Shown: piece after piece, positions 24,795 to 34,236 of the stretch
Position numbering within the stretch: position 1 is the first letter of the stretch
How the letters are laid out: every line of letters begins with the position of its first letter
Assembly: GCA_964451785.1 (NCBI GenBank)
Contig: CAYVJG010000011.1
Coordinates: forward strand, 13,605-77,604
Length of the DNA: 64,000 bases
Reading direction: 5' to 3'
DNA from: JAJYSO01 sp964451785
GTDB lineage: Bacteria; Bacteroidota; Bacteroidia; Flavobacteriales; Flavobacteriaceae
Notes under the pieces: generated by a model
What the model was told of the DNA's origin: nothing
The model's input: the letters and a program-made list of their open reading frames with translations, nothing else
The model's database searches: none
Made by a program: the position numbers and the translations under genes

Positions 24795-26552
24795 TTAATC
24801 TTCTTTTTGAGCGAGTTGCTTTTCGTATAGCTCTTTGTATAAGCCGTCTTTTTTAATGAGGCTGTCGTGTTGGCCTTCGGCTGTAATTCTACCTTTATCT
24901 ATCACAATAATTTTATCGGCATTTTTAACCGAAGAAATACGATGGCTAACAATAATGGTTGTTTTAGTTTTAGAAGCACTATTGAGGTTTTGCAGGATGT
25001 GACTTTCCGTTTCTGTATCTACGGCAGAGAGACAATCGTCAAATAAAAATATTTTAGGATTTTGAATAAGAGCTCTCGCAATCGAAACACGTTGCTTTTG
25101 CCCGCCTGAAAGGGTTAATCCACGTTCTCCTAAAACCGTGTTGTAACCTTGGCTAAAGTTAATGATGTTTTCGTGAATATCCGCTTGATTTGCCGCTCTG
25201 TATACATCTTCGTCAGAGGCGTTAGCACGTCCAAATCTTATGTTGTCAATGATTTTATCACTAAACAAAAAGGCATCTTGGGGCACATAACCTATATTTT
25301 TGCGCAAGTCATACAGGTTGAGTTGGTCAATGTCAATTCCATCAATGGTTAATTGCCCACTTTCAATATCATACAAGCGACCTATGAGTTCTAGAATAGT
25401 CGATTTTCCGGAGCCTGTTTTGCCGATTATTCCTAAAGTTTGACCTTGTTTAATGCTAAAACTGACATCTTTTAAAGCCGTGATGTTGGTGTCATCGTAA
25501 GTAAAACTCACATGTTTAAACTCAATATTTCCTGTAATTTGATGTGTGGATTTAGTTTTGTTGAAAATTTCAGGAACTTCGTTTAAAAATTCGTTAATAC
25601 GCTTTTGTGAAGCTTCTGCTTGTTGAATCATATTGGTAATCCAGCCTACACTAGTTACCGGCCATGTTAACATATTAACATATAATAAAAACTCAACAAT
25701 GGTTCCAACATTGTCGATTTGGCCATTGATCAATAATTGTCCACCAATAAAAATAACTAATATATTACTTCCGCCAATGAGCAAGATAATTAAAGGTAAA
25801 AAGAAGGCTTGAATTTTTGCCAAATCGATTTGCTTGTCTTTACTTTCGTTAGATAACACTTCAAAGTCGTGATTTGTTTGCGGTTCTGTGCCATAGGATT
25901 TAATTACTGAAATTCCGCTAAAACTTTCTTGGGTAAACGAGCTGAGTTTAGATAAGTAAACCTGAACAATAGTACTACGCTTGTTAATAGATTGGCTTAA
26001 TTTGTAAATCAAAAAGGATAAAAGAGGAAAGGGGACAACAGTATATAAGGTCAATAGGGGAGCTTTGTCTAGCATATAAATAATCACCACTATAAACATG
26101 GTGACAGAGGAAACGCTATTCATCAAAGCTGGGCCTAAATAGAGTCTTACTTTTGAAACATCCCCGCTGATGCGATTCATGAGATCTCCAGTTCGGTTTT
26201 TCTTGTAGAAATTTAAGGACAGACGTTGGTAGTGTTGATAAATTTCATTTTTAAGGTCAAATTCAATATTGCGCGAGGCCACAATAAAGGTTTGTCGCAT
26301 TAAGAAGGTAAAAAAAGCGGAGAGTAGGGCCGCACCAAAGGCTAGTAAAACAATCTGTAATAATTCGTGTTGGAAAGCAGCTTTGTCAGTGAGTGTTCCT
26401 GATAAATATTTTGCTATGATATCGGTGGCATTACCGATATATCGAGGTACATAAACAGCAAATAATCGCGCTAAGATGGTGATGATTAGCCCGAGTAGCA
26501 TTTTCCATTTATACTTTATAAAATATTTGTTGAGATATTGTAAAGCCTTCAT
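24795..26552 (-). CDS. ABC exporter (fused permease and ATPase), second copy
   Basis: 585 aa half-transporter. About six membrane helices fill residues 15-310, followed by an ATPase domain with Walker A GKTGSGKST, signature LSGGQKQR, Walker B IFLFDDCLSAVD and H-loop IIVSHRISS. The Walker B ends in Asp-Asp rather than the usual Asp-Glu (LFDDCLSAVD), so the general catalytic glutamate is replaced; this occurs in one half of heterodimeric exporters, but no partner gene is adjacent. It likely exports lipids or drugs. It starts at an ATG with a long AT-rich upstream region shared with nusB. Confidence 0.9.
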   Translation of the reverse strand: MKALQYLNKYFIKYKWKMLLGLIITILARLFAVYVPRYIGNATDIIAKYLSGTLTDKAAFQHELLQIVLLAFGAALLSAFFTFLMRQTFIVASRNIEFDLKNEIYQHYQRLSLNFYKKNRTGDLMNRISGDVSKVRLYLGPALMNSVSSVTMFIVVIIYMLDKAPLLTLYTVVPFPLLSFLIYKLSQSINKRSTIVQVYLSKLSSFTQESFSGISVIKSYGTEPQTNHDFEVLSNESKDKQIDLAKIQAFFLPLIILLIGGSNILVIFIGGQLLINGQIDNVGTIVEFLLYVNMLTWPVTSVGWITNMIQQAEASQKRINEFLNEVPEIFNKTKSTHQITGNIEFKHVSFTYDDTNITALKDVSFSIKQGQTLGIIGKTGSGKSTILELIGRLYDIESGQLTIDGIDIDQLNLYDLRKNIGYVPQDAFLFSDKIIDNIRFGRANASDEDVYRAANQADIHENIINFSQGYNTVLGERGLTLSGGQKQRVSIARALIQNPKIFLFDDCLSAVDTETESHILQNLNSASKTKTTIIVSHRISSVKNADKIIVIDKGRITAEGQHDSLIKKDGLYKELYEKQLAQKED

Positions 26553-26758
26553 ATATTGTGATAATCACGTTGGATTAGAGGTTGTTTGAATGTACAAAAA
26601 ACCTAACTATTACATTTGAGTTTACTTTTTAGAAAACAGTAAATACAAATGAATAAATTTTTGACAAAGATAAAAGTTTATAAGCGATTTGAACTGATTG
26701 ATTTAGCAATAAGTTTTGCAGTTACACGAGAAAATAAATTATAAACCTCTTGCGCTTA

Positions 26759-26790
26759 TTGTAAGATTAATAAAAAAAGATGTAATTTTG
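26759..26790 (+). promoter_or_regulatory. Promoter of the nusB operon
   Basis: TTG at 26759-26761 is followed after 21 nt by TAATTTTG at 26783-26790. The leader to ATG 26838 is about 40 nt. Confidence 0.6.
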
Positions 26791-26837
26791 CAGCCTGTTT
26801 TAAAGTTCATAATTATTACAAAAAATTAAGCCTAGCT

Positions 26838-27776
26838 ATGCTAACAAGACGTCACATTAGAGCAAAAGTCATGCAGTCTTTATATGCCTTTTGGCAAGAT
26901 GAAAACGCTCAACCCTCGGCAATTAAAAAGAACCTTAACAAAAGCATGGCTGATATGTATGATTTGTTTTTGTTAGACCTCTCGCTCTTAGTAGAAGTTA
27001 AAAAACATGCTCAAGAATATATTGAACGCTCAAAGCAAAAATTTTACGCTACAGACGCCGAACGCCATCCAAATTTAAAATTTATCAACAATGCGATAAT
27101 AACGCGTTTAGAGACTTCATCTGAATTTAATGAAGCTTTAGAAGATCGTAAATTGACAAATTGGAATAGCGAGCCTACTTATGTACAGTTGATTTGGGAA
27201 AGTCTTTCTCAAGCTGATTTTTATGAAGAATACATGTCTGCTGAAGAGCAATCTTTTAAAGCAGATAAAAAGTTTATTGTACGATTCTTTAAAGAAATTG
27301 TGGCGCCCAATGAAAAGCTTCACGATTATTTTGAAGATACTAAATTAACGTGGATGGATGATATGCCTATTGTCAATACGGCAATTGTCAAAACGATTAA
27401 AAAGATTAAAGAAGACGAAAAATTCCAATTACCAAATTTGTTCAAAAATGAAGAAGATCGTGAATTTGCTTTAAAATTGTTTAGTAAAACACTCATGTAT
27501 AAGCACGATTTTGAACAAGACATTAACGACAAAACCCCTAATTGGGATCAAGATCGTTTGGCAGAAATTGATGCTATTTTAATAAAAATGGCGCTCTGTG
27601 AATTTGTTCATTTTTCTTCTATTCCTGTAAAAGTAAGTATTAACGAATATTTAGAAATAGCTAAGGAATATAGCACTCCCAAAAGTAGCGTGTTTATCAA
27701 TGGAGTATTGGATAAAATCTCTAAAGACTACGACAGCGAAGGAAAGTTGAATAAAATAGGAAGAGGATTAATGTAA
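26838..27776 (+). CDS. nusB: Transcription antitermination factor NusB, long flavobacterial form
   Basis: 312 aa, twice the length of E. coli NusB. The C-terminal 120 residues are a normal NusB domain (DRLAEIDAILIKMALCEF, then PVKVSINEYLEIAKEYSTPKSSVFINGVLDKI), which binds boxA RNA with S10 in rRNA antitermination. The N-terminal half begins with the NusB-like MLTRRHIRAKVMQSLYA and adds a lysine-rich helical extension seen in flavobacterial homologues. It leads an operon with the DUF1573 lipoprotein gene (64-nt gap) and yajC (23-nt gap). Confidence 0.95.
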   Translation: MLTRRHIRAKVMQSLYAFWQDENAQPSAIKKNLNKSMADMYDLFLLDLSLLVEVKKHAQEYIERSKQKFYATDAERHPNLKFINNAIITRLETSSEFNEALEDRKLTNWNSEPTYVQLIWESLSQADFYEEYMSAEEQSFKADKKFIVRFFKEIVAPNEKLHDYFEDTKLTWMDDMPIVNTAIVKTIKKIKEDEKFQLPNLFKNEEDREFALKLFSKTLMYKHDFEQDINDKTPNWDQDRLAEIDAILIKMALCEFVHFSSIPVKVSINEYLEIAKEYSTPKSSVFINGVLDKISKDYDSEGKLNKIGRGLM

Positions 27777-27840
27777 CAAATGTTTTTTTTGTTACATTAG
27801 CATCCTAAATATTTCATAAATCTATAAAACTTAATTCAAC

Positions 27841-28308
27841 ATGAAGAAAACAATGTTACTTTTGGCCGCTGTGGCAATGATTAGTTTTACATCGTGTAAA
27901 AACAGCACTAAGTCATCAGATAAAGTTGCTGAAACTGCAAAAACAGAACAAGCAACGCCAGCAGCAAAAGACGCCTCATCAACAGAGTATCCGGAGATTA
28001 CCTTTGAAGAAGCAATGTTTGATTTTGGAACGATCAATGAAGGAGATGTCGTGACCCATGTATTTAAATTTACCAATACAGGTGATGCTCCTTTAAAAGT
28101 GCTTAAAGCACGCCCTAGTTGTGGTTGTACAGTCCCTTCTTGGTCAAAAGACGCAATTGCTCCAGGAGAAAGTGGAGAAATGACTGTTAAATTTAACTCT
28201 AATGGCAAGCACGGTCACCAAAATAAAAGTGTTAGTTTGACTACTAATACTAAAAATGGACGTGAAGTGTTGCGTTTTAAAGCTAATGTTCTTGCTAAGA
28301 AAAAGTAA
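27841..28308 (+). CDS. DUF1573 lipoprotein
   Basis: 155 aa. A lipoprotein signal ends at Cys19 (SFTSCKNS), then a Lys/Ala/Thr-rich linker and one DUF1573 domain from about residue 50: FDFGTINEGDVVTHVFKFTNTGD, then LKVLKARPSCGCTVPSW and APGESGEMTVKFNS. This is an immunoglobulin-like ASH/MSP-type fold with a conserved CGC pair. The function is unknown in all bacteria where it occurs. The position between nusB and yajC is typical of Flavobacteria. Confidence 0.9.
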   Translation: MKKTMLLLAAVAMISFTSCKNSTKSSDKVAETAKTEQATPAAKDASSTEYPEITFEEAMFDFGTINEGDVVTHVFKFTNTGDAPLKVLKARPSCGCTVPSWSKDAIAPGESGEMTVKFNSNGKHGHQNKSVSLTTNTKNGREVLRFKANVLAKKK

Positions 28309-28331
28309 TTATTAGTTAGTTATATATTATT

Positions 28332-28625
28332 ATGGAAGGTTTACAAAGTTTATTACCCTTTATTCTAATCATTGGAGTGTTTTACTTTTTTATGATTAGA
28401 CCGCAGATGAAACAACGCAAAAAAGAAAAGCAATTTTCTGAAAGCCTAAAACGAGGCGATAAGATTGTTACTAAAAGCGGGATGTACGGAAAAGTAGTTG
28501 ATATTGTTGAAAGTGCAGGAACAGTTATTATTGAAACTGGAGCCGGAAAAATCACTTTTGATCGCTCTGCTATTTCTTTAGAAATGTCAGAAAAACGCAA
28601 TCAACCTGAGTCAGATAAAAAGTAA
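28332..28625 (+). CDS. yajC: Preprotein translocase subunit YajC
   Basis: 97 aa. One N-terminal membrane helix (LLPFILIIGVFYFFMIRPQMKQRKKEK) carries the family motif FFMIRPQ, followed by a small cytoplasmic domain GDKIVTKSGMYGKVV. YajC associates with SecDF and the SecYEG channel at the inner membrane. It is the last gene of the nusB operon and is followed by a terminator. Confidence 0.95.
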   Translation: MEGLQSLLPFILIIGVFYFFMIRPQMKQRKKEKQFSESLKRGDKIVTKSGMYGKVVDIVESAGTVIIETGAGKITFDRSAISLEMSEKRNQPESDKK

Positions 28626-28649
28626 TCACTTTTGTAATCACTCTACACA

Positions 28650-28685
28650 ACAAAAAAAAGCAGCTCAATTGAGCTGCTTTTTTTA
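28650..28685. terminator. Bidirectional terminator between yajC and pepT
   Basis: A palindrome with stem AGCAGCTC / GAGCTGCT and AATT at the centre, preceded by eight A and followed by seven T. It serves both convergent genes. Confidence 0.75.
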
Positions 28686-28705
28686 TAGGTAAAAATCTGA
28701 TGAGG

Positions 28706-29950
28706 TTAAGCCTCGTATTTATTAGCTGTAAGTTCAGCAATTCTTACAATAACTTCAATAGCTTTCAACATACTTTCTGCAGGCACAAACTCATAGCGTC
28801 CGTGAAAGTTGTGTCCTCCAGCAAAAATATTAGGACATGGTAAGCCCATAAATGAAAGTTGAGCGCCATCTGTACCACCGCGAATAGGTTTGATAAGCGG
28901 TTTGATGCCGGCATCTTTTAAGGCTTGCTCTGCAAGATCAACAATGTGCATGACTGGTTCAACTTTTTCGCGCATGTTGAAATATTGATCTTTAATTTCA
29001 ACAGAAATGACTTCTTTACCTTGTTGCGCATTAATTTCTGCAGCGAGATCAAGCATCATTTGCTTGCGCGCTTCAAAGTGTTCTCTGTCGTGATCTCTGA
29101 TGATATACTGTAACGTAGTTTCTTCAACTTTGCCCTCCATGTGCATAAGGTGAAAGAAACCTTCTCGCCCTTCAGTATGCTCAGGTGTTTCTAGTTTAGG
29201 TAATGAACGGGCAAAATCTTGAGCTATATAGAGACTGTTTACCATGATACCCTTAGCATAACCCGGATGAACAATTTTTCCTTTTACTTTTACGACAGCA
29301 CCGGCAGCATTGAAGTTTTCATATTCGAGCTCTCCAATTTTACTCCCATCCATCGTATAGCCCCATTCAGCACCAAATTTCTCAACATCAAATTTGTGAG
29401 CACCGCGACCAATTTCCTCATCTGGAGTGAAACAAATGCGAATTTTTCCGTGTTTCACTTCAGGATGATTGATTAAATATTCCATAGCCGAAACAATTTC
29501 AGTAATGCCAGCTTTGTCATCAGCACCTAGTAGAGTAGTGCCATCTGTAGTGATAAGCGTTTGGCCTTTGTACAACTCCAAGTCTTTAAATTCAGATGGA
29601 GAAAGCACGATGTTTTCAGCTTCGTTTAAGACAATATCTTTTCCATCATAATTGTCAATGATTTGCGGATTAACATCTTTTCCTGTAAAATCAGGAGAGG
29701 TGTCAAAGTGTGATACAAATCCAATTACAGGAACTTCGTGCGATACATTGCTGGGTAGAGTAGCCATGACGTAGGCATTCTCGTCAATAGTCACATCGCT
29801 AAGTCCAATCTTTTTCAACTCTTCAACAAGCTGATTGGCTAAATTCCATTGTTTTTCAGTACTCGGCGTCGTGTTGCTCTTAGGGTCGCTTTCGGTGTCA
29901 ACTGTTACATAGCTGACAAAGCGATCAATAAGCTGTTGTTTATCGATCAT
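28706..29950 (-). CDS. pepT: Peptidase T (tripeptide aminopeptidase)
   Basis: 414 aa M20B zinc peptidase that removes the N-terminal residue of tripeptides in the cytoplasm. The di-zinc ligands are in GFVSHFDTSPDF, GADDKAGI, TPDEEIGRGAHKFD, YTMDGSKIGE and GGHNFHGRYEF. Length is normal for PepT. It is monocistronic and divergent from pyrD across a 204-bp spacer. Confidence 0.95.
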   Translation of the reverse strand: MIDKQQLIDRFVSYVTVDTESDPKSNTTPSTEKQWNLANQLVEELKKIGLSDVTIDENAYVMATLPSNVSHEVPVIGFVSHFDTSPDFTGKDVNPQIIDNYDGKDIVLNEAENIVLSPSEFKDLELYKGQTLITTDGTTLLGADDKAGITEIVSAMEYLINHPEVKHGKIRICFTPDEEIGRGAHKFDVEKFGAEWGYTMDGSKIGELEYENFNAAGAVVKVKGKIVHPGYAKGIMVNSLYIAQDFARSLPKLETPEHTEGREGFFHLMHMEGKVEETTLQYIIRDHDREHFEARKQMMLDLAAEINAQQGKEVISVEIKDQYFNMREKVEPVMHIVDLAEQALKDAGIKPLIKPIRGGTDGAQLSFMGLPCPNIFAGGHNFHGRYEFVPAESMLKAIEVIVRIAELTANKYEA

Positions 29951-30111
29951 TTGATAACTTTTAAGTTGTAGAGAAGAAACTTTAAAGAAAAGAAATTTTT
30001 AAGTGCTGATGACTTAGGTTTATCTATTCTAAAGGCCTTCAATTCTGATTATTTATTCTTCAAAAATAAGGAAACCAAAATCCAAAGCAAAGACTTTGCT
30101 AAATTTACTTT

Positions 30112-30119
30112 TATCTTTG
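30112..30119 (+). promoter_or_regulatory. -7 box of pyrD
   Basis: TATCTTTG matches TAnnTTTG and lies 36 nt before ATG 30155. Confidence 0.45.
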
Positions 30120-30154
30120 CGAATTGAATTATTTTTGCCAAAATCTACAGTTCT

Positions 30155-31186
30155 ATGTATAAGTCTATCATCAGACCTTTATTGTTTAAATTTGACCCTG
30201 AAAAAATTCATCATTTTACCTTTTCATTTTTAAAATTTACTCATCAAATTCCGGGAGTTCCCCAGTTTTTAAAACGCAAATATGTCATCAATGATTCGCG
30301 TTTAGAGCGCGAGGTTTTTGGATTAAAATTTAAGAACCCTGTCGGCTTAGCGGCAGGATTAGATAAAGACGCAAAACTGTATAAAGAACTCAGCGGATTG
30401 GGGTTTGGGTTTATAGAAATAGGTACTTTGACGCCTAAAGCACAACCTGGAAATCCTAAAAAACGACTGTTTCGCTTAAAAAAAGACTCTGGTATTATTA
30501 ATCGCATGGGATTTAATAATCAAGGTGTCCAAGACGCAGTTGAACGCCTTAAAGAAAATCATAGCGGAATTTTAATAGGCGGAAACATTGGCAAAAACAA
30601 AGTGACGCCTAATGCATCAGCTGTTGAAGATTATAAAATCGGCTTTGAAGCTTTGTTTCCGGTAGTTGATTATTTTGTAGTTAATGTCAGTTCGCCTAAC
30701 ACACCTAATTTGCGCGAATTACAGAATAAGGAGCCCTTAATGAATCTGCTTAACACTTTACAACAGCTCAATAAGGCTAAATCTAAATCAAAACCGATTT
30801 TACTTAAAATAGCTCCTGATTTGTCTGATGACCAGTTGCTAGATATTATAGACATCGTTAAACAAACACAAATAGACGGCGTTATTGCTACTAATACTAC
30901 CATTGCCCGCGAGGGGTTAGCGTCTGACCATCGCTCAGAAACCGGAGGCTTAAGTGGCAAACCACTGTGCAAACGCTCTACTGAAGTGATACGCTTTTTA
31001 ACTGAAAAAAGTAATAAGGCTTTCCCTATTATAGGTGTAGGTGGAATTCACTCCCCTGAAGATGCCCTTGAGAAATTAGAAGCAGGAGCAAGTTTGGTAC
31101 AATTGTATACCGGGTTTATTTATGAGGGACCACAGTTGATAAAAGCTATTAATCAAGCTATTCTTGATACTGATAGAAAGGCTTAA
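30155..31186 (+). CDS. pyrD: Dihydroorotate dehydrogenase, quinone-dependent (class 2)
   Basis: 343 aa flavoenzyme of pyrimidine synthesis that oxidises dihydroorotate to orotate with a membrane quinone. The N-terminal helical extension (HHFTFSFLKFTHQIP) that docks to the membrane marks class 2. FMN and substrate motifs include PVGLAAGLDKDAK, NVSSPNTPNLRELQ, ATNTTIAREGL, GVGGIHSPEDAL and LVQLYTGFIYEGP. The class 2 catalytic base serine is in the NVSSPNT loop. It is followed at 6 nt by the LysE-family gene, so the two are probably one operon. Confidence 0.95.
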   Translation: MYKSIIRPLLFKFDPEKIHHFTFSFLKFTHQIPGVPQFLKRKYVINDSRLEREVFGLKFKNPVGLAAGLDKDAKLYKELSGLGFGFIEIGTLTPKAQPGNPKKRLFRLKKDSGIINRMGFNNQGVQDAVERLKENHSGILIGGNIGKNKVTPNASAVEDYKIGFEALFPVVDYFVVNVSSPNTPNLRELQNKEPLMNLLNTLQQLNKAKSKSKPILLKIAPDLSDDQLLDIIDIVKQTQIDGVIATNTTIAREGLASDHRSETGGLSGKPLCKRSTEVIRFLTEKSNKAFPIIGVGGIHSPEDALEKLEAGASLVQLYTGFIYEGPQLIKAINQAILDTDRKA

Positions 31187-31192
31187 TTAGTG

Positions 31193-31807
31193 ATGATTGA
31201 CCAGCTCATAGCCTTTGTCATAGCAGCAGCCTTATTGACCTTTGCGCCTGGCCCTGATATTATTTATGTCTTGGTACAGAGTGTGGTTAATGGAAAAAAA
31301 GCAGGTGTGATTACTGCGGCAGGCTTGGTGTCAGGAATTGTAATTCACACTTCATTAGTAGCCTTTGGGTTAGCGGCATTAATTAAGGAAGAACCTATTG
31401 CTTTGTGGGGGATAAAAGTTGTTGGAGCCTGCTACTTATTGTATTTGGCGTGGAAAACCTATTGTGCTGATGCTGAAGTACAGTTTAAAACAGATTCAGC
31501 ACCTCGTCAAAAAAGTTTGCAACTTTACAAACGTGGGTTTATTATGAATTTGGTGAACCCGAAGGTAGTCATTTTCTTTTTGGCGTTTTTTCCTGGTTTT
31601 TTGTGGGATTCAACAGGCAATTTGGTCGTACAATTTTACAGTTTAGGTGGATTGTTTTTATTGCAAGCCTTTATTATTTTTTGTGGAGTCGCATTTTTTG
31701 CAGATAAAATATCGGCTAACTTGCGCCAGAACACTAAACTAGGAGTTTGGTTTAAATGGTTACAAATCGTTGTTTTTATGGGTATTGCTGGTTTTGTGTT
31801 GGTGTAG
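31193..31807 (+). CDS. LysE/RhtB-family amino-acid exporter
   Basis: About 204 aa with six hydrophobic segments. The N-terminal signature LTFAPGPDIIYVLVQSVVNGKKAGV and the central RGFIMNLVNPKVVIFFLAFFPGF are typical of the LysE/RhtB translocators, which export amino acids or homoserine lactones. ATG 31193 is chosen over a GTG at 31190 directly before it. The substrate is not predictable. Confidence 0.9.
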   Translation: MIDQLIAFVIAAALLTFAPGPDIIYVLVQSVVNGKKAGVITAAGLVSGIVIHTSLVAFGLAALIKEEPIALWGIKVVGACYLLYLAWKTYCADAEVQFKTDSAPRQKSLQLYKRGFIMNLVNPKVVIFFLAFFPGFLWDSTGNLVVQFYSLGGLFLLQAFIIFCGVAFFADKISANLRQNTKLGVWFKWLQIVVFMGIAGFVLV

Positions 31808-31884
31808 CTTAGAGCCGAGAAATCAAAATAAAACTTCAATGTGTTTTTAATTTTAAAAAGGTTTTAACAATACGTTTTCTTTAG

Positions 31885-31892
31885 TATATTTG
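31885..31892 (+). promoter_or_regulatory. -7 box immediately before the HMG-CoA lyase start
   Basis: TATATTTG lies only 4 nt before the ATG at 31897, so a transcript from it would begin at or next to the start codon. No matching -33 TTG was found. Confidence 0.4.
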
Positions 31893-31896
31893 GGCT

Positions 31897-32760
31897 ATGG
31901 AGCACGTAAAACTTATTGAATGTCCACGCGATGCTATGCAGGGCATAAAACCTTTTATTCCAACAGCTAAAAAAGTCGATTATATCCAAGCCCTTTTGCG
32001 CTGCGGATTTGATACTATAGATTTTGGTAGTTTTGTTTCTCCCAAGGCCATTCCTCAAATGGTTGATACTGCGGAGGTATTAGCACAATTAGATTTAGGG
32101 GCAACAACAAGCAAGCTTTTGGCTATTGTAGCTAATTTGCGTGGTGCTAAAGCCGCTGCTCAGCATACTGAGATTGACTTTCTTGGTTATCCATTTTCAA
32201 TTTCTGAAAATTTTCAAATGCGCAATACACACAAGACTATTGCACAATCTGTAGCCGTGTTAGGAGATATATTAGAAGTAGCTGAAGCATCAAATAAAAA
32301 GGTAGTTGCTTATTTATCTATGGGATTTGGTAACCCTTATGGTGATCCGTGGAATGTTGAGATTGTAGGCGAGTGGACTGAAAAATTAGCGGCTATGGGC
32401 GTAGAGATTTTATCGCTCTCTGATACTGTTGGCACATCTGATGCCGAAACGATTACTTATTTGTTTTCTCAGTTAATTCCGCAATATCCACAAGTTGAAT
32501 TTGGAGCGCATTTACACACCACACCAAATTTGTGGTATGAAAAAGTGAATGCAGCCTATCGAGCTGGCTGTAGGCGATTTGATGGTGCTATTCAAGGGTT
32601 TGGAGGCTGCCCAATGGCTAAAGATGAATTGACAGGAAACATGCCTACGGAGAAAATGTTGTCTTATTTTAATACAGAAAAAGCCGACACTGGTTTAAAA
32701 ATGTCCAGTTTTGAGTCGGCTTATAATGTAGCTTCATCAGTATTTAATACGTATCACTAA
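31897..32760 (+). CDS. Hydroxymethylglutaryl-CoA lyase
   Basis: 287 aa. It cleaves HMG-CoA to acetoacetate and acetyl-CoA, the last step of leucine breakdown and of ketone-body formation. The DRE-TIM-type signature is clear: an N-terminal ECPRDAMQG, FGSFVSPKAIPQM, the metal-binding HLHTTPN (two His) and the active-site cysteine in GFGGCPMAKDELTGNMPTEK. The last 4 nt overlap the converging TPR gene. A predicted -7 box 4 nt upstream suggests an almost leaderless message. Confidence 0.93.
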   Translation: MEHVKLIECPRDAMQGIKPFIPTAKKVDYIQALLRCGFDTIDFGSFVSPKAIPQMVDTAEVLAQLDLGATTSKLLAIVANLRGAKAAAQHTEIDFLGYPFSISENFQMRNTHKTIAQSVAVLGDILEVAEASNKKVVAYLSMGFGNPYGDPWNVEIVGEWTEKLAAMGVEILSLSDTVGTSDAETITYLFSQLIPQYPQVEFGAHLHTTPNLWYEKVNAAYRAGCRRFDGAIQGFGGCPMAKDELTGNMPTEKMLSYFNTEKADTGLKMSSFESAYNVASSVFNTYH

Positions 32761-34151
32761 TGGTTTTTTATACTGAGGTAATTTTGTACGATTTCAGATT
32801 GATAAATATGTGGGAATAAATCATAAAGAATAAGTGCTTTTTCCTTATCTAGCACATAAGCTTTACGCAGAACTGATTGCCCTTTTTCGTTGTCATTAAT
32901 CTTAAAGTACAGACCGGCTAATCTATAGAGGATATCAGCGTTTTCAGGATAATAATTCAGCGCTTCTTCCATAAGCGTCACAGCCAGTTTGAGTTGGCTT
33001 AACCCAATGAGGATATCACATCTGTTAATCCAAATGGCTGCCTCATAATTACCGAATTCCATCGCTTTTTCAAAGCCGTGATCAGCTGCTTTTAGCTGTT
33101 TGAGCTCACGATTTATTCGGGCATAACGCTCCCAATATTTTACGTTTTCACTATCAATGGCTATGGCGCGTTCGATGTAATAAAGCGCTTGTCCAAAATC
33201 TCTTTGAATGCAGAAAAAATCAGTGATGGCTACCCAAGCTTTGTCGAGAAGTGGGTCTTCTTGTAAAGCTTTGTTGTAATATTGCAGCGCTAAATTGCCG
33301 CTTTGTAATTTCTGATAACACTTCCCGATACGCAGATAGGCAAAAGCCGTTGGGTCTTCGATATCAAGCGTGATAAGATAGCAGTCAATAGCTTCGGAAT
33401 AGCGATTAAAGCGCTCTAAAATTTTAGCTTTTTCCATGTAAGCGCCTACAAATTCATCGTCTGATATGATGGCGTATTCAAAAGCATCTAAGGCCTGTTC
33501 ATATTGGCGTTTGATTTTGTATTGCAGTCCCAATTGATGCCATCCAATTTCTGAATAAGGATGGTGATTTAAAAAATCATTTAAAAACTCAATGGCTTCT
33601 TGATTTTGATCGAGGTAATTAAAACAGAAAATTAAATTATAAAGAGCAGCAGAATCTTCTTGGTCGAGTTGTAAACACTTGATAAAATAATTTTTGGCCT
33701 GCTGATAATCTTCTACAAACATGTATTCCATCGCGATGATAGAATCGACATCTTCATCATCTTGTAAAATAGCTTCGGCACCTTCTAATAAGTCAATAGC
33801 CTCTCTATGCAAGCCTTGTTTTGATAAAATGCTAGCTTTGTGAATATATACATCCGGGTTAGAGGGTTCTATCTCGTATATACGATTGAGTAATTCATCG
33901 GCTTGAATAAGTTTATCATCAAGCAGTAAAACTTCAACTTTTAAGAGTTTTAAAGCTGTAGAATCGGGGTGTTGCGAAAGGGCAATTTTTACGGCTTTTC
34001 GCGCCAGTGCAGTTTTGCCTATCTCTAAATAGTGACAGATAATTTGCTCAAATTCATCCGCATCAAAAAACAAGATATCATTAGTTTTGAGCATGTTCTC
34101 AAATTTTATTAATGACAAATCTCCATCTTCATCGTGATCAAACTCTATCAT
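32757..34151 (-). CDS. Tetratricopeptide-repeat protein
   Basis: 464 aa without a signal peptide. From about residue 35 to the end it consists of roughly a dozen 34-residue TPR units, recognisable by repeated patterns such as NPDVYIHKASILSKQGLHREAIDLLE, AYLRIGKCYQKLQSGNLALQYYNKALQEDP and ADILYRLAGLYFKINDNEKG. The N-terminus is acidic (EFDHDEDGD). TPR proteins act as scaffolds; the partner is not evident. It is the last gene of the minus-strand group running from relA/spoT. Confidence 0.9.
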   Translation of the reverse strand: MIEFDHDEDGDLSLIKFENMLKTNDILFFDADEFEQIICHYLEIGKTALARKAVKIALSQHPDSTALKLLKVEVLLLDDKLIQADELLNRIYEIEPSNPDVYIHKASILSKQGLHREAIDLLEGAEAILQDDEDVDSIIAMEYMFVEDYQQAKNYFIKCLQLDQEDSAALYNLIFCFNYLDQNQEAIEFLNDFLNHHPYSEIGWHQLGLQYKIKRQYEQALDAFEYAIISDDEFVGAYMEKAKILERFNRYSEAIDCYLITLDIEDPTAFAYLRIGKCYQKLQSGNLALQYYNKALQEDPLLDKAWVAITDFFCIQRDFGQALYYIERAIAIDSENVKYWERYARINRELKQLKAADHGFEKAMEFGNYEAAIWINRCDILIGLSQLKLAVTLMEEALNYYPENADILYRLAGLYFKINDNEKGQSVLRKAYVLDKEKALILYDLFPHIYQSEIVQNYLSIKNH

Positions 34152-34236
34152 AAAAAGTTTTATTTTAATAAATCTAAATGTAAGCTTTAATTTTTTGTTT
34201 TTTGTTAGTGACTTGTTAAGCTTATCAACAAAGTAA

